DNA from: Streptomyces erythrochromogenes
GTDB lineage: Bacteria; Actinomycetota; Actinomycetes; Streptomycetales; Streptomycetaceae
Length of the DNA stretch: 64,000 bases
Assembly: GCF_036170895.1 (NCBI RefSeq)
Contig: NZ_CP108036.1
Location: forward strand, 2,418,001 to 2,482,000
Direction of reading: 5' to 3'
Below, one piece after another: positions 1 through 10,808 of the stretch (position 1 is the first letter of the stretch; the number at the start of each line of letters is the position of its first letter). A program made the position numbers and the translations under genes. The notes beneath the pieces were generated by a model. It was not told the DNA's origin, did no database searches, and was given only the letters and a program-made list of their open reading frames with translations.

Positions 1-2
1 AG

Positions 3-71
3 GAGCGCCCGCTGCGCATGCGGCCGAGCGGCCAGTACCACGGCCCGCGCCCGCCCCAGCCGATGCCTTAG
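3..71 (+). CDS. C-terminal end of an unidentified protein (gene cut by window edge)
   Basis: An open frame runs in from the left edge and stops at TAG 69-71. Every codon in this stretch except the last sense codon ends in G or C, the pattern of real Streptomyces coding sequence, so I read it as the tail of a plus-strand gene. The last residues are rich in Pro, Gly and Arg and show no domain. Its stop overlaps by four bases the stop of the small minus-strand frame that follows. Function cannot be assigned from 22 residues. Confidence 0.5.
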   Translation, partial: ERPLRMRPSGQYHGPRPPQPMP

Positions 72-334
72 ACCGTGTCCGGGCGGCCCAGTGGGCTGTC
101 CCACCGCTCCGCGATGCCCTCGGCCAGCGCGAAACGGGCCGCAGCCCCGTCCTCCCGGCCCAGCAGCACGGCCAGTTCACCGAGAGTTCCTTGCGGAAGT
201 AGTCCGTCCGCAGCGGTCCGGCCCGGCCGTGGATACCGGGGCTTCCCGCTCCTCCCCGCGGCGGCCAGCGCGACCGCGAGCATGTCCCCTGCCGGTGGAC
301 CGGAGGCCGCGTGGACCTCCCGCAGCCACGGCAC
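68..334 (-). CDS. Small hypothetical ORF, possibly a decayed gene remnant
   Basis: An 88-residue frame from a GTG start, convergent with the partial gene at the left edge. Third codon positions are mostly G or C but less so than in neighbours. The frame stays open upstream to about position 412 with no better start and no ribosome site. A second frame on the same strand (about 345-440) also has coding-like codon use, which would fit an old frameshift joining the two. I recognise no family. It could be a short real gene, a pseudogene fragment or chance. Confidence 0.3.
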   Translation of the reverse strand: MPWLREVHAASGPPAGDMLAVALAAAGRSGKPRYPRPGRTAADGLLPQGTLGELAVLLGREDGAAARFALAEGIAERWDSPLGRPDTV

Positions 335-536
335 CGGCTCCGCGAGCCGCCCCGGCGAGAACGCCGACCTCCTCGTCGCGCCCCCGGAATCCCTCCCGGA
401 CGTCCAGGAGCCCTACGACACCCACTTCACCCGCAGTGACCCGTGAAACACGACCCGGGCATGACGGGAGTGGGGTACCCGACAAGCGGGGCGCAAATGT
501 TCCGCTTGTGCCGGGGCCGACCTACCGTTGCTGTCC

Positions 537-2153
537 ATGCGGTTCCCCCTCATGAGCGCTCGGCGCCTCGGGCTGCCCAGACGGGCGGTCTCGCAGATCC
601 TGCTGACCCAGCTGGCCATCGCGGCCGGGGTCGTCGTCCTGGCCACGGGACTGTTCCTCGCGCCGCTCAGCGCCCAGCTCGACGACCAGGCCATGCGCCG
701 TGCCCTGGCCATCGCGCAGAGCGCCGCGGCCGATCCCGCGATCGCCGCAGGCCTCCTGGATTCCGGGGCGTCGGCGGACAGCCCGGTGCAGGCCTCGGCC
801 GAGCGCATCCGCCGGGCGACGGGCGCCGAGTACGTCGTCGTCCTCGACCTGGACGGCATCCGCCGCTCGCATCCGAGCCCCGACCGGATCGGACTGCCCG
901 TCTCCACCGACCCGAGCGACGCCCTGGCCGGCCGCGAGGTCATGGAGATCGACGACGGCACCCTGGGGCGCTCCGCCCGCGGCAAGGTCCCGCTCGTCGC
1001 CGCCGACGGCGAGATCGTCGGCGCGGTCTCGGTCGGCATCGCCTACGACAGCGTCCGCGACCGCCTGCTCGGGGCCATACCGGGCCTGCTGGCCTACGCC
1101 GGCGGCGCCCTGGCCGCAGGCGCCCTCGCCGCCTACCTCCTCTCCCGCAGGATCCAACGCCAGACCCGTGACCTGGCCTTCTCCGACATCGCCGGCCTGC
1201 TCGCCGAACGCGAGGCGATGCTGCACTCCATCCGCGAAGGCGTGATCGCCCTCGCCCCGGACGGCCGGGTCCGGCTGGTCAACGACGAGGCCGCCCGCCT
1301 CCTGGGCCTCACCCCGGACACCATCGGCACCTTCGCCGGACGGCCGCTGGGCGACGTCCTCGGCGCCGGCCGCACCGCCGACGTACTCTCCGGCCGCGTG
1401 ACGGGCCGGGACCTCCTCACCGTCCAGGGCCCGCGGGTCCTGGTCGCCAACCGCATGCCCACCGCGGACGGAGGTGCCGTAGCCACCCTGCGCGACCGCA
1501 CCGAGCTGGAGCACCTGGGCCGCGAACTCGACTCCACCCGTGGTCTCATCGACGCCCTGCGCGCCCAGGACCACGAACACGCCAACCGTCTCCACACCCT
1601 CCTCGGCCTGCTGGAGCTGGGCCTGCACGAGGAGGCGGTGGAGTTCGTGACGGAAGTCGTCGGCGTGCACCGCACCACCGCCGAGCAGGTCACCGAGAAG
1701 GTCCACGACCCGCTGCTGGCCGCCCTCCTCGTGGGCAAGGCCACCGTCGCCGCCGAGCGCGGCATCCCCCTGCGGCTGGCAGCCGCCACCCTCCTTCCCG
1801 ACCGCCTGGTCGACCCGGGCGGGCTCGTCACGATCGTCGGCAACCTGGTGGACAACGCCCTGGACGCCGCCGCCGGCGGAACGGCGCCCCTGGTCGAGGT
1901 GGAGCTGCGCGCGGAGGGCCGTACCGCCGTGCTGCGGGTGCGCGACAGCGGCCCCGGGGTCCCCGCCGCGCGCCGCGAGGAGATCTTCACGGAGGGCTGG
2001 TCGACCAAGCAGCCCCGGGCCCACCGCGAGCGCGGGCTGGGCCTCGCCCTCGTACGCCGCCTCGCAGAGCGGCAGGGCGGAAGCGCCCGGGCCGGTGAAG
2101 CAGCGGACGGAGGGGCGGAATTCTCCGTCGTACTTCCGGAGGCCCTGCGATGA
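537..2153 (+). CDS. CitA/DcuS/DpiB-family sensor histidine kinase
   Basis: A membrane sensor kinase of 538 residues from ATG 537; TTG 528 in frame is an alternative, and neither has a strong ribosome site. Order of parts: membrane helix about 20-42, extracytoplasmic sensor about 43-177, second helix about 180-200, PAS-like domain about 220-320, then the phosphoacceptor region RAQDHEHANRLHTL with His at about 346, the N box NLVDNALDA around residue 440, G1 DSGPG about 470 and G2 RGLGLAL about 500. This arrangement is that of kinases sensing citrate or C4-dicarboxylates in Gram-negative bacteria and Bacillus. Its stop overlaps the start of the response regulator by ATGA, so the two are translationally coupled. 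The convergent symporter genes suggest, but do not prove, that a small carboxylate is the signal. Confidence 0.9.
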   Translation: MRFPLMSARRLGLPRRAVSQILLTQLAIAAGVVVLATGLFLAPLSAQLDDQAMRRALAIAQSAAADPAIAAGLLDSGASADSPVQASAERIRRATGAEYVVVLDLDGIRRSHPSPDRIGLPVSTDPSDALAGREVMEIDDGTLGRSARGKVPLVAADGEIVGAVSVGIAYDSVRDRLLGAIPGLLAYAGGALAAGALAAYLLSRRIQRQTRDLAFSDIAGLLAEREAMLHSIREGVIALAPDGRVRLVNDEAARLLGLTPDTIGTFAGRPLGDVLGAGRTADVLSGRVTGRDLLTVQGPRVLVANRMPTADGGAVATLRDRTELEHLGRELDSTRGLIDALRAQDHEHANRLHTLLGLLELGLHEEAVEFVTEVVGVHRTTAEQVTEKVHDPLLAALLVGKATVAAERGIPLRLAAATLLPDRLVDPGGLVTIVGNLVDNALDAAAGGTAPLVEVELRAEGRTAVLRVRDSGPGVPAARREEIFTEGWSTKQPRAHRERGLGLALVRRLAERQGGSARAGEAADGGAEFSVVLPEALR

Positions 2154-2851
2154 ACGAGACCCCGATCCACGTATTGGTCGTCGACGACGACATGCGTGTT
2201 GCCCGGATCAACGCGGCGTACGTGGCGAAGGTTCCCGGTTTCCACGTGATCGCGCAGGCACATTCGGCCGCCGAGGCCCTGGACTTCCTCTCCGCCCACC
2301 CGGTGGACCTGGTCCTCCTGGACCACTACCTCCCCGACGAGAACGGCCTGGACCTGGTCCGCCGCCTGCGCCAGCGCGGCGACGGGACCGATGTGATCAT
2401 GGTCACCGCCGCCCGCGACCTCGCCACCGTGCAGGCAGCCATGCGCCTCGGAGCCCTCCAGTACCTGGTCAAACCGTTCACCTTCGCCGGGCTGCGCACC
2501 CGGCTGGAGGCGTACGGTTCGCTGCGCCGCGCCCTGGAAACGGGCGGTGAGGCCGAACAGGCCGAGGTGGACCGGATCTTCGGCGCCCTCGCCGGCGCGG
2601 CTTCCGTGAACGAGCTCCCCAAGGGCCACTCCCCCACCACGGCGGAGCTGGTCCGCCAGGTGCTGCGCTCCGCCGAAGGCCCCCTGTCCACCCAGCAGAT
2701 CGCCGACCGCGCGGGCATCAGCCGCCAGACCGCCCAGCGCTATCTGAAGCTCCTCGAACGCTCCGGCCGCGTCTCCCTGGCCCTGCGCTACGGCGAGACC
2801 GGCCGCCCGGAGCACCGCTACGCCTGGCTCCCGTCGGAGGGGCCGGCCTGA
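2150..2851 (+). CDS. CitB/DcuR/DpiA-family response regulator
   Basis: Partner of the kinase immediately upstream, with which it overlaps by four bases. The receiver domain fills residues 1-120: acidic pocket VVDDD at 10-14, phosphoacceptor Asp58 in LVLLDHYLP, the conserved Thr in MVTAARD near 86 and Lys108 in YLVKPF. The C-terminal third ends in a winged-helix or HTH segment, STQQIADRAGISRQTAQRY at about 180-200, the DNA-binding type of the DcuR/CitB group. The likely target is a transport operon for the sensed acid; the nearest candidate is the symporter pair transcribed toward it. Identity of the family is firm, the regulon is inference. Confidence 0.9.
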   Translation: MNETPIHVLVVDDDMRVARINAAYVAKVPGFHVIAQAHSAAEALDFLSAHPVDLVLLDHYLPDENGLDLVRRLRQRGDGTDVIMVTAARDLATVQAAMRLGALQYLVKPFTFAGLRTRLEAYGSLRRALETGGEAEQAEVDRIFGALAGAASVNELPKGHSPTTAELVRQVLRSAEGPLSTQQIADRAGISRQTAQRYLKLLERSGRVSLALRYGETGRPEHRYAWLPSEGPA

Positions 2852-2915
2852 CGGCCCCCGACCCGCCCCCCCGACCCGCCCCTCCGGCCCGGCACCTCCG
2901 GTTCTGCCCCTCCGC

Positions 2916-4508
2916 TCAGACCGCTCCAGCGCCGGTCAGCGAACGGACTTCCGTCTCCGCGTGCTTCGCCTCGTCCGGTTCCTCGCCCGAGATGACCGTG
3001 CCCAGCCAGCCGGCCAGGAAGCCCAGCGGGATCGAGACGATCCCCGGGTTCTGCAGCGGGAAGAACTGGAAGTCGACTCCCGGGAACAGCGACTCCGCAC
3101 TGCCCGACACCACCGGTGAGACCAGCACCAGCAGTACCGCCGGGACCAGGCCCCCGTACACCGACCAGACGGCTCCGCGCGTGGTGAAACCGCGCCAGAA
3201 GAGCGAGTACATCAACACCGGAAGGTTGGCCGAGGCCGCCACCGCGAAGGCCAGCCCCACCAGGAACGCCACGTTGAGGTTCTGCGCGAGCAGCCCGAGG
3301 GCGATGGCCACCGCCCCGATGCCCACGGCGGCGGCCCGGGCCACCGAGACCTCGCTGCGCTGCCTGGCGTGCCTGCGCTTGAGCGAGGCGTACAGGTCGT
3401 GGGCCACGGAGGCGGACGAGGCCAGGGTGATGCCGGCCACCACGGCCAGGATGGTGGCGAAGGCGATGGCGGCGACGAAGGCGAACAGCACGGCGCCACC
3501 GGTGGTTTCGGCGCCTCCGCCGAGGAAGGCCGCGAGCAGCGGGACGGCCGTGTTGCCCGAGGCGTTGGAGGCCCGAACCTCGTCCGGTCCGACCAGGGCC
3601 GCGGCCCCGAAGCCGAGGACGATGGTCATCAGGTAGAAGCTGCCGATGAGCCCGATCGCCCACACCACGGAGCGGCGGGCCGCGCGGGCGGTGGGCACGG
3701 TGTAGAAGCGCGACAGGATGTGCGGCAGTCCGGCGGTCCCCAGGACCAGCGCGAGACCGAGGCTGATGAAGTCGAAGCGGGCGGTCCAGTCCCCGCCGTA
3801 CTTGAGTCCGGGGCTGAGGAACGCGAGTCCGTGCCCGCTGCGTTCGGCGGCGCTGGTGAGCAGCCGGTCGAAGTCGCCGTGGAAGCGCAGCAGCACCAGC
3901 ACCGTCAGCGTGATCGCCCCGCCCATCAGCAGCACGGCCTTCACGATCTGGATCCAGGTGGTGGCCCGCATTCCGCCGAAGGACACGTAGACCACCATCA
4001 GGGCGCCCACCCCGATCACGGTGAGGGTCCGGGCCGCGGCGCTCGAGTTCCCCAGCAGCAGCCCAACCAGGCTGCCCGCGCCGACCATCTGCGCGACGAG
4101 GTAGAGCACGGACACGACGACCGAGGAGGTACCGGCCGCGATCCGCACCGGGCGCTCGCTCATCCGGGCCGCGACCACGTCGGCGAGGGTGAAGCGCCCG
4201 CAGTTGCGCACCAGTTCGGCGACGAGGAACAGCACCACCAGCCAGGCGACGAGGAATCCCACCGAGTAGAGCAGGCCGTCGTAGCCGAAGAGGGCGATCA
4301 GACCGGAGATGCCGAGGAAGGAGGCGGCGGACATGTAGTCGCCCGCGATGGCGAAACCGTTCTCCATCGGGGAGAAGAGCCGCCCGCCGGCGTAGAACTC
4401 CTCGGCCGAGCCGTGCCGGTTGCGACTGACCCAGGTGGTGATGCCCAGGGTCACCGCGATGAAGAGGCTGAACAGCATCAGCGCCAGGGTCTGGTGCTCA
4501 GTGGTCAC
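2916..4508 (-). CDS. ActP/MctC-type sodium:monocarboxylate symporter
   Basis: A polytopic membrane protein of 530 residues and about 13 hydrophobic helices in the sodium:solute symporter family. The N-terminal helix, the segment YAGGRLFSPMENGFAIAGDY and GLPHILSRFYTVP are typical of the acetate/propionate/pyruvate permease branch (ActP, MctC). It presumably imports short monocarboxylates with sodium or protons. The start at 4508 overlaps the stop of the DUF485 gene by four bases (ATGA), the standard ActP-YjcH pairing. Its 3' end faces the response regulator with a gap of about 65 bases. Substrate is not decided by the sequence. Confidence 0.88.
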   Translation of the reverse strand: MTTEHQTLALMLFSLFIAVTLGITTWVSRNRHGSAEEFYAGGRLFSPMENGFAIAGDYMSAASFLGISGLIALFGYDGLLYSVGFLVAWLVVLFLVAELVRNCGRFTLADVVAARMSERPVRIAAGTSSVVVSVLYLVAQMVGAGSLVGLLLGNSSAAARTLTVIGVGALMVVYVSFGGMRATTWIQIVKAVLLMGGAITLTVLVLLRFHGDFDRLLTSAAERSGHGLAFLSPGLKYGGDWTARFDFISLGLALVLGTAGLPHILSRFYTVPTARAARRSVVWAIGLIGSFYLMTIVLGFGAAALVGPDEVRASNASGNTAVPLLAAFLGGGAETTGGAVLFAFVAAIAFATILAVVAGITLASSASVAHDLYASLKRRHARQRSEVSVARAAAVGIGAVAIALGLLAQNLNVAFLVGLAFAVAASANLPVLMYSLFWRGFTTRGAVWSVYGGLVPAVLLVLVSPVVSGSAESLFPGVDFQFFPLQNPGIVSIPLGFLAGWLGTVISGEEPDEAKHAETEVRSLTGAGAV

Positions 4509-4990
4509 CGGCCCGCCCTCCTCGCCCGGTTCCGCTCCTGGCCGCGCTCCTGCTCGAAGACGGTCCAGCGCAGGTCGAGCGCGGCCCGGTCCCGGCGCAG
4601 CCGCGCATGCCGGGCGTAGGCCCAGGTGAGCAGGAAGGTGCTGAGGAACTGGCCGAGCCCCGCAAGCATGGCCACGTTGACCGCGCCCAGGACGGGGCGG
4701 GCCATCAGACCGGGTGCGGCCGTGGCGGCCACCACGTAGGCGACGTACCAGAGGAAGAACCCGGCGGTCGCGGGGACGACGAACCGGCGATATCGGCTGC
4801 GGACCTCCTGGAAGGCGGCGCTGCGCTGTACTTCCAGGTAGATGTCGGATGCGCCGGGTGCCGGGCGGCCGGCCGGGGCCGGCCGCGGCGGGGACGGTTC
4901 CGCGCCCTCGCCCCAGCCGACGGCCAGCGCGTCGTACCAGGGGTCGTCCAGCCGGATCGTTCCGACATCACGACCTTCGTGCTTGTCCAC
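4505..4990 (-). CDS. DUF485 (YjcH-like) membrane protein
   Basis: A 161-residue protein with a polar N-terminal part (about 1-75) and two hydrophobic helices (about 75-97 and 105-130) followed by a basic tail, the shape of DUF485/YjcH proteins that accompany ActP symporters. The start is GTG 4990 preceded at normal distance by AAGGAGAG. It is the first gene of the two-gene transport operon and overlaps the symporter start. The family role is unknown but co-occurrence with acetate permeases is very consistent. The N-terminal extension is longer than in E. coli YjcH. Confidence 0.85.
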   Translation of the reverse strand: MDKHEGRDVGTIRLDDPWYDALAVGWGEGAEPSPPRPAPAGRPAPGASDIYLEVQRSAAFQEVRSRYRRFVVPATAGFFLWYVAYVVAATAAPGLMARPVLGAVNVAMLAGLGQFLSTFLLTWAYARHARLRRDRAALDLRWTVFEQERGQERNRARRAGR

Positions 4991-5101
4991 CGAACTCTCC
5001 TTGTCCGCTGCCGCATTGGCCGCGTGCCCACAAGGATGTGCGGAATGGACTGTTTCCGGACTGGTGTACCGGTGCTCTTCACTCCAACAGGTGATGGAGC
5101 G

Positions 5102-5162
5102 AAGGGCACCGGTGTGCCGTCGCGACCGCCCGCATCAGGCGTCGCCGGCCACCGGTGCCCTT
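5102..5162 (-). terminator. Long-arm hairpin after parE
   Basis: Perfect 13-base inverted repeat AAGGGCACCGGTG / CACCGGTGCCCTT separated by 35 bases, beginning five bases past the parE stop on the minus strand and lying before the DUF485 gene. There is no T tract, as is usual in Streptomyces. I read it as the parE terminator; a protein-binding palindrome is the alternative. Confidence 0.5.
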
Positions 5163-5166
5163 CCGC

Positions 5167-7287
<2,121 letters not shown>

Positions 7288-7408
7288 GCAGTTCGCTCCT
7301 CGCTGAATTTCTTTTCTGGCCCTGTCGGGCGCAGGGGTGGCTCGGGTGCCCGTCGAAGGGTACCGAGGCCAGGTAGAGCCGATGCAACGCCACCCTCGCG
7401 CTTTCCTC

Positions 7409-7437
7409 AGCCTAGTCCAGATCCGCACGGATGTTCG
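7409..7437 (-). promoter_or_regulatory. Candidate parE promoter with LexA-like box
   Basis: On the minus strand TAGGCT (7409-7414) could serve as -10, with CGAACATCCGTGCG (7424-7437) over the -35. The latter differs at one base from the actinobacterial SOS box CGAAC-N4-GTTCG. It lies about 125 bases before the parE start. Prediction from sequence only. Confidence 0.3.
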
Positions 7438-7734
7438 ATCCCCCGGGCGGGTGAAGGAAACATCACGTTCCCTTCCGCGCATGAACCATTTAGGGTTCGG
7501 GCACGTCCTCATGAACAACCTGGCACTCTCGCCGGGGAGGATGGAACTGCAACAAGCACACGACTGACAACGCGAAACCGTAAAGCAACGCAATACGGCT
7601 CCTTCGCCGCCAACCGGCAACAGCCGGCCAGCTTCGGAAGGAAGTTTCGAGGAAAAGCCGCGAGCGGGAACGTTTTCGGCCTGGTTGGATGTTGACCCTG
7701 GTACGACAGCTCGTCGAGCTAGAGAAGAGGCGAC
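7438..7734. other. Divergent intergenic region between parE and the DUF7455 gene
   Basis: About 300 bases without a credible gene and visibly poorer in GC than the surroundings, with A-rich stretches around 7540-7610. It holds a short hairpin CCGGC-AACA-GCCGG near 7615-7628 and the 13-base palindrome AGCTCG-T-CGAGCT at 7708-7720 just ahead of the DUF7455 ribosome site. It probably carries the DUF7455 promoter and a structured leader. Confidence 0.4.
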
Positions 7735-7968
7735 GTGACTACTGTTCTGACACCCGCGACCCCGCTGACGGCCGCTGACCGATGCGACCGTTGCGGCGCC
7801 CAGGCATATCTGCGCGTCGTCCTGCTGAGCGGCGGTGAACTGCTCTTCTGCGCCCACCACGGTCGCAAGTTCGAGCCGGAACTCAAGAAGATCGCCGCGG
7901 AAATACAGGATGAGACCGAGCGGCTCACGTCCGCTCCGGCTGCCCATGCCGAACCCGAGGACCGCTGA
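7735..7968 (+). CDS. DUF7455 family small zinc-motif protein
   Basis: A 77-residue protein from GTG 7735, with GAAGAGG upstream. It contains CDRCGAQAYLRV followed by LLFCAHHGRKFEP, that is CxxC and CxxH pairs that look like a zinc ribbon. The C-terminal third is a charged helix. This small protein is conserved in Streptomyces beside parE and hrdB; no function is known to me. It is divergent from parE and ends before a double terminator. Confidence 0.85.
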   Translation: MTTVLTPATPLTAADRCDRCGAQAYLRVVLLSGGELLFCAHHGRKFEPELKKIAAEIQDETERLTSAPAAHAEPEDR

Positions 7969-8018
7969 CACACAGGCCGAACCTCGCATCCGACGAGCCA
8001 GGACCGGCCAGGCCGGTC

Positions 8019-8057
8019 GACGGGCGGCACCCCTGAGACCCAGGGGTGCCGCCCGTC
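8019..8057 (+). terminator. Strong hairpin terminator after DUF7455 gene
   Basis: Perfect 17-base stem GACGGGCGGCACCCCTG with its complement and a 5-base loop, 50 bases past the stop at 7968. It faces a second palindrome, as expected between convergent genes. Confidence 0.8.
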
Positions 8058-8071
8058 CTCACATCCGCAGG

Positions 8072-8107
8072 CCGTACCCCCGCCCCTCGCGAGGGGCGGG
8101 GGTACGG
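8072..8107 (-). terminator. 36-base perfect palindrome, probable terminator of the protease gene
   Basis: A gap-free 36-base palindrome (CCGTACCCCCGCCCCTCG and its exact complement) centred on TCGCGA, 50 bases beyond the minus-strand protease stop. It is likely the terminator for that gene; the perfect symmetry is noteworthy. Confidence 0.65.
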
Positions 8108-8157
8108 GCTGTCACCGGCGTGTCGCGCTGGTCGGCCGGGACATCGTCCGACCGCCG

Positions 8158-9084
8158 CTAATGCGCACGATGCCCCTGTACGGACCCTGCTCGCGCCCCG
8201 GAGCTCCTCTGGGGCCCCCACGCGGCGTCCTGGCCCCCACCCGGCTGCGCGGCCCTCTCCGGGGCCGTCACGAAGCCGGCCAAGGGGGCGATGCGCGTGT
8301 ACACGCCCGGACTGTCGGCCCGCCCGCAGCCCCGGCCCCACGAGACCAGCCCGATCAGCCGCCCCTGGGCCACCAGCGGCCCGCCGCTGTCGCCCTGGCA
8401 GGCGTCCTTGCCGCCCCCGCCGTCACCCGCGCACACCATGGATTCGGCCCGGTACTGTCCGTCCGCGTCCCCGGGGTAGGCGCGCCCGCAGACCTCGTCC
8501 GCCAGCACCGTCACGCGTGCGGCCCGCAGGGCGTACGCGTAGTCGCCGAAGCCGCTCGTGTCACCCCAGCCGTACACGTCCGCCTCGGTGCCCGCCCCGT
8601 ACGCGGGGTGACCCGCCTCCGCCATGGGGAGCACGTGGTGCGCCGGCACGGCTTCCGCCAGCTCCAGAACCGCGAGGTCCCCGGCATTGCTCTGGGGGTC
8701 GTAGCCGGGGTTGACCCGCGCCCCGCGCACCGCGATCTCCCTGCCGTCGGCCGCCCGGAGCTCCGTACGGCCGGCGATCACCCGGAAATCGGACACGGAT
8801 TCGACAGGACCGCCGAGCACCTGCCGGCTCAGGCAGTGCGCCGCGGTGACCACCCTGGTCGGAGCGACGACGACACCCCCGCAGAACTGCCCGTCCCGCG
8901 TACCTCCGAACCGGTCACGGCTGGCCAGAGCCACGACCCAGGGGCTGTCGGCCACCATCACCGGCTTCCCGCCGATCACCACGCTGTCCGCGGCCGCCTG
9001 AGGCATCTGGGCGAGCGGCGCCGCGGCCGCTCCCGCCGCCAGGGTCAGCGCGCCCGCCAGGACACGGGCAAAGGGACGACGCAT
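8158..9084 (-). CDS. Secreted trypsin-like serine protease (S1)
   Basis: A 308-residue chymotrypsin-fold protease with an N-terminal signal peptide (basic MRRPFARVL, then an Ala/Leu core up to about residue 33). The catalytic triad is visible: His in VVTAAHCLS, Asp in SNAGDLAVLEL, Ser in ACQGDSGGPLV. Aspartate in DACQGDSGG six residues before Ser predicts trypsin-like cleavage after Arg/Lys. The start ATG 9084 follows AGGAGG closely. It is exported to the medium. It sits between DUF7455 and hrdB, as in other Streptomyces. Confidence 0.92.
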   Translation of the reverse strand: MRRPFARVLAGALTLAAGAAAAPLAQMPQAAADSVVIGGKPVMVADSPWVVALASRDRFGGTRDGQFCGGVVVAPTRVVTAAHCLSRQVLGGPVESVSDFRVIAGRTELRAADGREIAVRGARVNPGYDPQSNAGDLAVLELAEAVPAHHVLPMAEAGHPAYGAGTEADVYGWGDTSGFGDYAYALRAARVTVLADEVCGRAYPGDADGQYRAESMVCAGDGGGGKDACQGDSGGPLVAQGRLIGLVSWGRGCGRADSPGVYTRIAPLAGFVTAPERAAQPGGGQDAAWGPQRSSGARAGSVQGHRAH

Positions 9085-9224
9085 GAGGCCTCCTGACTCC
9101 GAGTGTGCATGACTCCACCCAGAGTGGGATGCCCGGTGGCCGAGCGCACCCGCGCGGCCACCGCCACGGCCTCTGTCGCCGGGCCTCGGCACCTTGCGCC
9201 GCCGAGGCCCGTCCGCCCGCCTGC

Positions 9225-10808
9225 TCAGTCCAGGTAGTCGCGCAGCACCTGGGAGCGGGACGGGTGGCGCAGCTTCGACATCGTCTTGGACTCGATCTGG
9301 CGGATCCGCTCACGCGTGACCCCGTAGACCTTGCCGATCTCGTCAAGGGTCTTCGGCTGCCCGTCGGTGAGACCGAAGCGCATGGAAACCACGCCGGCCT
9401 CGCGCTCGCTCAGGGTGTCGAGCACCGAGTGCAGCTGCTCCTGCAGGAGTGTGAAGCTCACGGCGTCGGCCGGGACGACGGCCTCGGAGTCCTCGATGAG
9501 GTCACCGAACTCGCTGTCGCCGTCCTCGCCCAGGGGCGTGTGCAGGGAGATCGGCTCACGGCCGTACTTCTGGACCTCGATGACCTTCTCGGGGGTCATG
9601 TCGAGTTCCTTGGCCAGCTCCTCCGGAGTGGGCTCGCGGCCCAGGTCCTGGAGCATCTGGCGCTGCACGCGGGCGAGCTTGTTGATGACCTCGACCATGT
9701 GGACGGGGATGCGGATGGTGCGGGCCTGGTCGGCCATGGCGCGCGTGATCGCCTGCCGGATCCACCACGTCGCGTAGGTGGAGAACTTGTAGCCCTTGGT
9801 GTAGTCGAACTTCTCGACCGCGCGGATGAGACCCAGGTTTCCCTCCTGGATCAGGTCCAGGAAGAGCATGCCGCGGCCGGTGTAGCGCTTGGCCAGGGAG
9901 ACCACGAGGCGGAGGTTGGCCTCCAGCAGGTGGTTCTTCGCCCGGCGGCCGTCCTCGGCGATGATCTCCAGCTCGCGCTTGAGCTTGGGCGCCAGCTTGT
10001 CGGAGTTCGCCAGCTTGTCCTCGGCGAACAGACCCGCCTCGATCCGCTTGGCGAGCTCGACCTCCTGCTCGGCGTTGAGGAGGGGGACCTTGCCGATCTG
10101 CTTGAGGTAGTCCTTGACCGGGTCGGCGGTGGCGCCGGCCACCACGACCTGCTGGGCCGGGGCGTCGTCCTCGTCGTCCGAGATGACGAAGCCCTTGTTC
10201 TCCCCGCCCTCTTCCTCTTCTTCGCCCTCGGCCTTGACCGCGTCGGGACCCTCTTCCGGGTTCTCGTCGTCGCCGCCCTCGTCCGCGTCCTTCTTGGCCG
10301 CGGTCTTCTTGGCTGCGGTCTTCTTCGCGGCCGTCTTCTTGGCGGGCGCGGCCTTCTTCGCGGCCGTCTTCTTCGCCGCCGCCTTCTTGGCGACGGGCTC
10401 CGCTGCCGTCTCCTCGACGAGGGCGTCCGCTGCCTGCGGGTCCGCCGCCTCGGCCGCCGGGACCGCGGGGGCCGCGGGCTGCGCCGCCGTCGTCCTGGCC
10501 GCCGTCTTCCTGACCGGCTCGGTGGCCGTCCGCTTGGCCGGGCTCTTCGCTGCGACGCTCTTGCGGGTGGTGCGCTTGGGCGACTCCGCGGCACTGACCA
10601 TCAGCGTCACACCCTCTTCCTCGAGGATCTGGTTGAGGCTGCGCAGAACATTCTTCCACTGGGTCGCAGGAATCTGGTCAGCCTCGAAGGCCCGACGCAC
10701 GTCATCGCCGGCGATCTGCCCCTCGGCCTTGCCCCGCTCGATGAGCGCCATCACAGACTCGGAATCGGCGATCTCCGGCGGGAGCGTACGGGATGTGCTG
10801 GCCGACAC
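9225..10808 (-). CDS. hrdB: Principal RNA polymerase sigma factor HrdB
   Basis: Group 1 sigma-70 factor of 527 residues. I chose GTG 10808, giving the N terminus [14 protein letters not shown] that I recall for Streptomyces HrdB; the frame stays open upstream without coding signs. After region 1.1 comes an Ala/Lys-rich linker (about 120-210) with repeats such as KKTAAKK, then an acidic patch. Region 1.2 is [16 protein letters not shown], region 2 has [12 protein letters not shown] and [16 protein letters not shown] (-10 recognition), region 4 ends [18 protein letters not shown] (-35 recognition). It directs essential housekeeping transcription. Confidence 0.97.
   Translation of the reverse strand: MSASTSRTLPPEIADSESVMALIERGKAEGQIAGDDVRRAFEADQIPATQWKNVLRSLNQILEEEGVTLMVSAAESPKRTTRKSVAAKSPAKRTATEPVRKTAARTTAAQPAAPAVPAAEAADPQAADALVEETAAEPVAKKAAAKKTAAKKAAPAKKTAAKKTAAKKTAAKKDADEGGDDENPEEGPDAVKAEGEEEEEGGENKGFVISDDEDDAPAQQVVVAGATADPVKDYLKQIGKVPLLNAEQEVELAKRIEAGLFAEDKLANSDKLAPKLKRELEIIAEDGRRAKNHLLEANLRLVVSLAKRYTGRGMLFLDLIQEGNLGLIRAVEKFDYTKGYKFSTYATWWIRQAITRAMADQARTIRIPVHMVEVINKLARVQRQMLQDLGREPTPEELAKELDMTPEKVIEVQKYGREPISLHTPLGEDGDSEFGDLIEDSEAVVPADAVSFTLLQEQLHSVLDTLSEREAGVVSMRFGLTDGQPKTLDEIGKVYGVTRERIRQIESKTMSKLRHPSRSQVLRDYLD

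Noticed and set aside
7288..7989. Upstream extension of parE
   Set aside because: No coding codon pattern, crosses the DUF7455 gene on the other strand; GTG 7287 has a good ribosome site.
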